The position numbers and the translations under genes are program-made. The notes below the pieces were generated by a model. It was not told the origin of the DNA. It searched no databases and worked only from the letters and a program-made list of their open reading frames with translations. A stretch of 7,888 nt of DNA from Methanoregulaceae archaeon UBA288 (GTDB lineage Archaea > Halobacteriota > Methanomicrobia > Methanomicrobiales > Methanospirillaceae). Where the stretch lies: assembly GCA_002495225.1 (NCBI GenBank), contig DAEF01000194.1, forward strand, positions 189-8,076, read 5' to 3'. The first letter of the stretch is position 1. Every line of letters begins with the position of its first letter. Positions 4,386-7,888 of the stretch are shown piece by piece.

Positions 4386-5957
4386 ATGGAGGACCCCACT
4401 CTTTTGCGGGAGCTCGCCTCCCGGATCGCTCGAGATCCCCGCACGGACGTCCAGACCCTCAAGCGCCGTGCCGCCCGCGAGTTCGGCCTCTCGGCCGTGC
4501 CTCGCAACTCCGACATCCTCGCAGCGGCCACGCCCGAGGACTATCCGGCCGCGAGAGGCCGGCTGCTCGTCAAGCCGACCCGGACCCTCTCGGGAGTCGC
4601 GCCGGTCGCTGTCATGACCTCGCCGGCGCCCTGCCCTCACGGCCGCTGCCTCCCCTGCCCCGGCGGCCCCGACCACCCGTTCGGCTCGCCGCAGTCGTAC
4701 ACGGGCGAGGAGCCCGCCGCGCGGCGGGCGCGCGAGCACGACTACGACCCGTACCGCCAGGTCGCGGCCCGCCTCGGCCATTACGTCCTCCTCGGCCACC
4801 ACGTGGACAAGGCCGAACTGATCGTGATGGGCGGGACGATCACGGCCCGGACCCCGGAGTACCAGGCCTGGTTCGTCGGCCGGTGCCTCGCAGCCATGAA
4901 CGACCGCGGAACCGGGGGGGTCTCGGACGGGGCCGACCCCGCTGTCGAGGCCGCCCGGAACGAGACCGCGTCGGTCCGGTGCATCGCCGTGACCTTCGAG
5001 ACCCGCCCCGACTGCTGTGCCCGGACCGAGATCGACCGGATGCTCGACCTGGGCGTGACCAAGGTCGAGATCGGTGTCCAGCACCTCTCGGACGAGGTTC
5101 TGGCGTTCATCCGCCGCGGGCACACGGTCGCCGAGACCGTCAGGGCGAACACCGAGCTCCGCGACGCCGGGCTCAAGGTCGGGTTCCACATGATGCCCAA
5201 CCTGCCCGGCTCGTCGCTCGAGCTCGACCGGGCGGTCTACCGCCAGCTCTTTGACGACCCGCGCTTCCGCCCCGACTTCCTCAAGGTCTACCCCACCCTC
5301 GTGACGCCCGGGGCCGAGCTCGAGGCCCTCTACCGCCGGGGCGAGTACGAACCGTTCGACGAGGAGACACTCGTCGACCTCCTCGCCGAGGTCAAGGCGG
5401 GCCTTCCCGAGTACGTCCGGCTCCAGCGGGTCCAGCGCGATATCCCCGCGAAGCTGATCGTGGCAGGCTCGGTCCACGGGAACTTCCGGCAGCTCGCGGC
5501 CGAACGCCTCCGCGCGAACGGAGGGCGGTGCCGGTGCATCCGCTGCCGCGAGATCGGGCGGTGCGATCACGTCGACGCGCCTCCCCTCGTCTCGACCCTC
5601 GCCTACGACAGCTGCGGCGGCGAGGAGCGCTTCATCCAGGCGACGGCAGGCGACGCCCTGATCGGCTTCCTGCGCCTCCGCTTCCCCGGGGCGCCCTGGC
5701 GGCCCGAGCTCGAGGGGGCCGCGCTCGTCCGGGAGCTCCACGTTTACGGCGCGCAGGTCCGCATCGGCGTCGGTGCAGGGAGCGGAGAGTGGCAGCACCG
5801 CTCCTTCGGGCGCGAGCTCCTCGCCGAGGCCGGGCGCCAGGCGGTCGAGGCCGGGTACAGCGCCCTCGCTATCATGAGCGGCGTCGGGGTGCGGCCGTAC
5901 TACCGGCGGCAGGGCTATATCAGGGCTGGACCGTATATGCTCCAGCGGGTCAGCTGA
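4386..5957 (+). CDS. elp3: Elp3-type tRNA uridine(34) modification enzyme (radical SAM plus acetyltransferase)
   Basis: Archaeal Elp3 acts without other Elongator subunits. It uses acetyl-CoA and radical SAM chemistry to start carboxymethylation at C5 of wobble uridine 34 in tRNAs. From the ATG at 4386 the protein has 523 residues, normal for the family. Visible parts are a basic N-terminal tRNA-binding region (1-75), the radical SAM cluster motif C83-x4-C88-x2-C91 (PCPHGRCLPCPGG), FETRPD and VEIGVQHLSDEVL in the SAM barrel, the zinc-binding motif C382-x-C384-x2-C387 (CRCIRCRE), and a C-terminal acetyltransferase domain (about 446-523) with RELHVYG, QHRSFG and SGVGVRPYYRRQGY. In the acetyl-CoA loop, Ser replaces the more usual Gly of QHRGxG. 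A GTG directly before the ATG (4383) could also be the start. It abuts UPF0058, and its TGA shares a base with the priS ATG. Confidence 0.95.
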   Translation: MEDPTLLRELASRIARDPRTDVQTLKRRAAREFGLSAVPRNSDILAAATPEDYPAARGRLLVKPTRTLSGVAPVAVMTSPAPCPHGRCLPCPGGPDHPFGSPQSYTGEEPAARRAREHDYDPYRQVAARLGHYVLLGHHVDKAELIVMGGTITARTPEYQAWFVGRCLAAMNDRGTGGVSDGADPAVEAARNETASVRCIAVTFETRPDCCARTEIDRMLDLGVTKVEIGVQHLSDEVLAFIRRGHTVAETVRANTELRDAGLKVGFHMMPNLPGSSLELDRAVYRQLFDDPRFRPDFLKVYPTLVTPGAELEALYRRGEYEPFDEETLVDLLAEVKAGLPEYVRLQRVQRDIPAKLIVAGSVHGNFRQLAAERLRANGGRCRCIRCREIGRCDHVDAPPLVSTLAYDSCGGEERFIQATAGDALIGFLRLRFPGAPWRPELEGAALVRELHVYGAQVRIGVGAGSGEWQHRSFGRELLAEAGRQAVEAGYSALAIMSGVGVRPYYRRQGYIRAGPYMLQRVS

Positions 5958-7084
5958 TGCGTCCGGCCACCGTCGAGTTCCTCCGGCAGCGGTTCGGCTC
6001 CTACTACGCCTCGGCGCAGGTGCCGGCCCCGGGGGCGCTGCCGCAGCGCGAGTGGGGCTTTCTCTTCTTCTCGAGCCGCGACCCTCGCATGCGCCGGCAC
6101 ATCGGGTTCGGGACGCGGGACGAGCTCGTCGACTACCTGCGGACGATGGCCCCGGCGCACGCGTTCTTCTCGACGGCCTACTACGACGATCCCGCCGCGC
6201 CGACCATGGGCGCGAAGGGCTGGGCCGGCGCGGACCTGATCTTCGACCTGGACGCGGATCACATGCTCCGGCCTCCGTTTCCCCCGTACCCGGTGATGCT
6301 GGCACGTGTCAAGGAGGAGACGCGGAAGCTGCTCGACCTGTTGACGGGCGAGCTCGGCTTCGCCGAACGCGATCTCCAGGTGGTCTTTTCTGGTGGCAGG
6401 GGATACCATATCCATGTGAAGGCCCTGACCGTGCGGCAGTTCTCGAGCGCGGAGCGGCGGGAACTGATCAACTACGTTTGCGGGATCGGGCTCGACCCGG
6501 CCCTCCTCCTCCGACCGGCGACCAGCCCTGCCAGCGGCTGGCCCGGGCGCCAGCGGCGCGCCCTCGCAGGCTACCTGGACTGGCTCTCGTCGCTCGGCGA
6601 GGGCGAGGCCCTCGCCCATCTCGAGGCCGTGCCATCGATTGGAAAGGGCCTGGCACGCCGGATCTGGCAGCGGCGCGAGATCCTCGCGACGGCGACGGAC
6701 ACGGGGGACCGGAAAGTCCTCAGGGCCCTCCTATCCCCTGAGAACGAGGCGTGGCGGGCCCGGCTCAGAGAGGCGGGTGTCCAGGCGGACGAGCCCGTGA
6801 CGACCGACATCAAGCGCCTGATCCGGGCGCCGGGGTCGCTGCACGGCGGGAGCGGTCTGCGCGTCACGATCCTCGAACCGGGCGAGCTCGATGCGTTCGA
6901 CCCGCTCGCGGACGCGGTCGTCTTCGGCGACCGCGAGGTCCCGGTCGAGGTCGTGCGGGCCTGCACGGTCTCCCTCCTCGGTACAAACCTTCCCCTCGCG
7001 CCCGGCCCGGCCCGGGTGCCCGAGGCGACCGCGGTCTACCTCTGCGGCCGGGGGATGGCCGAGATCGGGGGCGATGCCACGTGA
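5957..7084 (+). CDS. priS: DNA primase small (catalytic) subunit
   Basis: PriS is the catalytic subunit of the archaeal/eukaryotic primase. With PriL it makes the primers for leading and lagging strand synthesis. The 375-residue length is normal. Visible features are YYDDP and the catalytic pair D97-x-D99 in ADLIFDLDADHM (92-103), the nucleotide-binding SGGRGYHIHV (145-154), the likely third catalytic Asp D284, and RLIRAPGSLHGGSGLRV (287-303). Residues 221-243 (HLEAVPSIGKGLARRIW) resemble a helix-hairpin-helix motif within the variable helical region. The ATG at 5957 overlaps the elp3 stop by one base (TGATG), with no strong Shine-Dalgarno, so translation probably depends on reinitiation. The priL gene is not in the window. 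gins51 overlaps the 3' end by 4 bp, and this pairing with GINS fits a role at the replication fork. Confidence 0.96.
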   Translation: MRPATVEFLRQRFGSYYASAQVPAPGALPQREWGFLFFSSRDPRMRRHIGFGTRDELVDYLRTMAPAHAFFSTAYYDDPAAPTMGAKGWAGADLIFDLDADHMLRPPFPPYPVMLARVKEETRKLLDLLTGELGFAERDLQVVFSGGRGYHIHVKALTVRQFSSAERRELINYVCGIGLDPALLLRPATSPASGWPGRQRRALAGYLDWLSSLGEGEALAHLEAVPSIGKGLARRIWQRREILATATDTGDRKVLRALLSPENEAWRARLREAGVQADEPVTTDIKRLIRAPGSLHGGSGLRVTILEPGELDAFDPLADAVVFGDREVPVEVVRACTVSLLGTNLPLAPGPARVPEATAVYLCGRGMAEIGGDAT

Positions 7085-7734
7085 GCGAGCAGGGCGACCA
7101 CTCGGCCGTGCTCGACGGGCTCCAGCTCGTGGTGGCCGGAGAGCGGGACGCCGTCGGGAGCCTGACCGCGCTTCCGCCCGACCTCTTCGTCCGGGCGGGC
7201 GAGGAGATCGTGGCTCTCCGGAAGGTCTTCTCGGTCTGCACGGACCCGATGACCGAGCCGTTCCGGACCGCTACCGAGCGGATCGACGCCCTCCAGCAGC
7301 ACCTCGAGGACCTGGTGCGGATGCGGTCACAGAAGATCCTGCTGCTCGCCCTCCTCCGGGCCGAGGGCCGGCCCCTCGACCGCGAACACCAGAAGAGGAT
7401 GCTCCCGGCCGAGCAGGCCCTCTACGACGACGTCCGGGGGGCCGTCGACCGCTATCGACGGGCCCTGATCGGGGGCGTCCTTCCCGCGGGGGCCGCCGGC
7501 GACGGCCCGGTCACGGCCGAGTGCGCGATCGCGGCGGCCGCGATGGACCTGTATCCCGGAACGGCCGCCGCCTCGCTCGACCTCGCGCGCGTCCTCTCGC
7601 CGGTGGAGCCGTTCCTCGGTTTCGACGGCCGGACCTACGCCCTCGAGGCCGAGGACGTGGTGACCCTGCCTCCCGAAAACGCGGCTGTCCTGCGGGAACG
7701 CAACATAATATTAAGTATATTGCCGGGCAAATGA
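7081..7734 (+). CDS. gins51: GINS complex subunit, Gins51/Sld5-Psf1 type
   Basis: A 217-residue archaeal GINS subunit. GINS joins MCM and the GAN/Cdc45-type nuclease in the replicative helicase, and in archaea it can contact primase. The N-terminal helical A domain (about 1-130) contains LPPDLFVRAGEEI (31-43), MRSQKILLLALL (81-92) and MLPAEQALYDDV (107-118). A Gly/Ala-rich linker (about 131-165) precedes the C-terminal B domain (about 170-213), with FLGFDGRTYALEAEDVVTLP and the terminal VLRERNIILSI. The A-then-B order is that of the Gins51 group rather than Gins23. Translation starts at the GTG at 7081, which overlaps the priS stop (GTGA, 4 bp); the Shine-Dalgarno is weak, so coupling is likely. 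The last codons are AT-rich and contain the candidate rpl44e promoter. Confidence 0.9.
   Translation: MSEQGDHSAVLDGLQLVVAGERDAVGSLTALPPDLFVRAGEEIVALRKVFSVCTDPMTEPFRTATERIDALQQHLEDLVRMRSQKILLLALLRAEGRPLDREHQKRMLPAEQALYDDVRGAVDRYRRALIGGVLPAGAAGDGPVTAECAIAAAAMDLYPGTAAASLDLARVLSPVEPFLGFDGRTYALEAEDVVTLPPENAAVLRERNIILSILPGK
7713..7721 (+). promoter_or_regulatory. Candidate internal TATA box for rpl44e, inside the end of gins51
   Basis: AAGTATATT lies within an AT-rich stretch (7704-7721) that is unlike the surrounding GC-rich coding sequence. A start about 25 bp downstream would give a leader of roughly 25-30 bases with the Shine-Dalgarno at 7760. It could give the ribosomal protein gene its own promoter. 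Confidence 0.45.
7720..7730. repeat. 11-bp palindrome TTGCC-G-GGCAA beside the candidate rpl44e TATA box
   Basis: Two exact 5-bp arms lie around one central base, directly after the TATA-like element and over the last codons of gins51. It is short and GC-rich, so it may be chance; a repressor site is possible. Confidence 0.3.
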
Positions 7735-7759
7735 TGATGCTGTTTTCCCAAGCAGTCAT

Positions 7760-7764
7760 GAGGG
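7760..7764 (+). promoter_or_regulatory. Shine-Dalgarno site of rpl44e
   Basis: GAGGG lies six bases before the ATG at 7771 and supports that start. Confidence 0.5.
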
Positions 7765-7770
7765 CGTATT

Positions 7771-7888
7771 ATGAAGATGCCAACTAAATTCAGGACCTAT
7801 TGTCCATTCTGTCTCACCCATCGGGAACACGAGGTCGAGCGCGTGAAGCGCGGCAAGACCACGGGTCTCCACTGGATCGACCGGCAGA
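7771..7888 (+). CDS. rpl44e: Large-subunit ribosomal protein L44e (eL42), N-terminal part (cut by window edge)
   Basis: L44e (eL42) is a small zinc-binding protein of the archaeal and eukaryotic large ribosomal subunit, located near the E site. The first 39 residues are visible and match the family: MKMPTKFRTYCPFC with the first zinc-ligand pair C11-x2-C14, then EHEVERVKRGK, then WIDRQ at the edge. The full protein is usually about 92-95 residues, with a second Cys pair outside the window. The ATG at 7771 is chosen for the MKMP N-terminus typical of the family and the GAGGG site upstream; another ATG two codons later is less likely. A 36-bp gap separates it from gins51, and a candidate promoter lies in the end of gins51, so it may be transcribed both with the operon and separately. 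In many archaea rps27e and the aIF2-alpha gene follow. Confidence 0.95.
   Translation, partial: MKMPTKFRTYCPFCLTHREHEVERVKRGKTTGLHWIDRQ

Noticed and set aside
5528..5956. Possible N-terminal extension of priS, since its frame stays open for 143 codons upstream of the ATG
   Set aside because: The extension is Arg/Pro-rich shadow sequence overlapping the Elp3 acetyltransferase domain; PriS homology begins right at the ATG at 5957.
4068..6305. Very long minus-strand open frame (745 codons) opposite UPF0058, elp3 and the start of priS
   Set aside because: It is antisense to genes with clear family motifs and has no recognisable domains; its Arg/Pro/Gly/Asp-rich composition is what GC-rich codon usage produces on the opposite strand.
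6751..7080. Possible N-terminal extension of gins51 overlapping priS
   Set aside because: The upstream part is an Arg/Gly/Ala-rich shadow of priS; GINS-like sequence begins just after the GTG at 7081, which forms a typical GTGA overlap.
7681..7787. Plus-strand open frame ending at 7787 between gins51 and rpl44e as a small gene
   Set aside because: It is the tail of a long shadow frame over priS and gins51 with no own start signal and overlaps the rpl44e start.
1..7888. Mobile element, defence island, CRISPR array, tRNA or riboswitch
   Set aside because: No transposase or integrase motifs, long repeats, spacer arrays or cloverleaf-like sequence were seen; gene content and composition are those of a housekeeping chromosomal region.

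Overview
The window looks like a compact, very GC-rich piece of a euryarchaeal chromosome, most likely a methanogen of the Methanomicrobia (Methanomicrobiales-like). The evidence is archaeal gene content: sn-glycerol-1-phosphate dehydrogenase, the eukaryote-type primase small subunit, a GINS subunit, ribosomal protein L44e, archaeal Elp3, and the UPF0179, UPF0058 and DUF63 families. TATA-like boxes lie at promoter distance from several starts. The species assignment is inference. Ten protein genes were found, two of them cut by the window edges. No tRNA, rRNA, CRISPR array, insertion sequence or gene-free stretch over 300 bases was seen.

Layout. (1) Positions 1629 to 1, minus strand: a tight operon of a DUF63 multi-pass membrane protein, a SpoIIM-family membrane protein and the N-terminus of prolyl-tRNA synthetase. 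(2) Positions 1632 to 3183, plus strand: egsA, which makes the glycerol-1-phosphate backbone of archaeal membrane lipids, followed 7 bp later by a cysteine-rich UPF0179 protein. The divergent starts of DUF63 and egsA are only 2 bp apart, so each promoter lies inside the other gene. (3) Positions 4061 to 3180, minus strand: an ADP-ribosylglycohydrolase that converges on UPF0179, with the stop codons sharing one CTAG. (4) From 4116 to the right edge, plus strand: UPF0058, elp3, priS, gins51 and rpl44e. The junctions are adjacent or overlapping up to gins51; a 36-bp gap with its own candidate promoter precedes rpl44e.

How the genes fit together. The right-hand cluster interleaves translation functions (tRNA wobble-uridine modification by Elp3, ribosomal protein L44e) with the replication machinery (PriS and GINS). 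It matches the known archaeal habit of keeping primase and GINS genes next to L44e, S27e and aIF2-alpha. The left part combines membrane biology (lipid backbone synthesis and two membrane proteins of unknown role) with an aminoacyl-tRNA synthetase.

The main points worth a second look are small-scale. They are an exact palindrome centred between the divergent egsA and DUF63 starts, a second inverted repeat at the predicted transcription start of the replication/translation operon, a possible leaderless alternative start of UPF0058, a helix-hairpin-helix-like motif inside PriS, and clustered polar residues in the DUF63 membrane protein. I saw no clear new defence system or mobile system.
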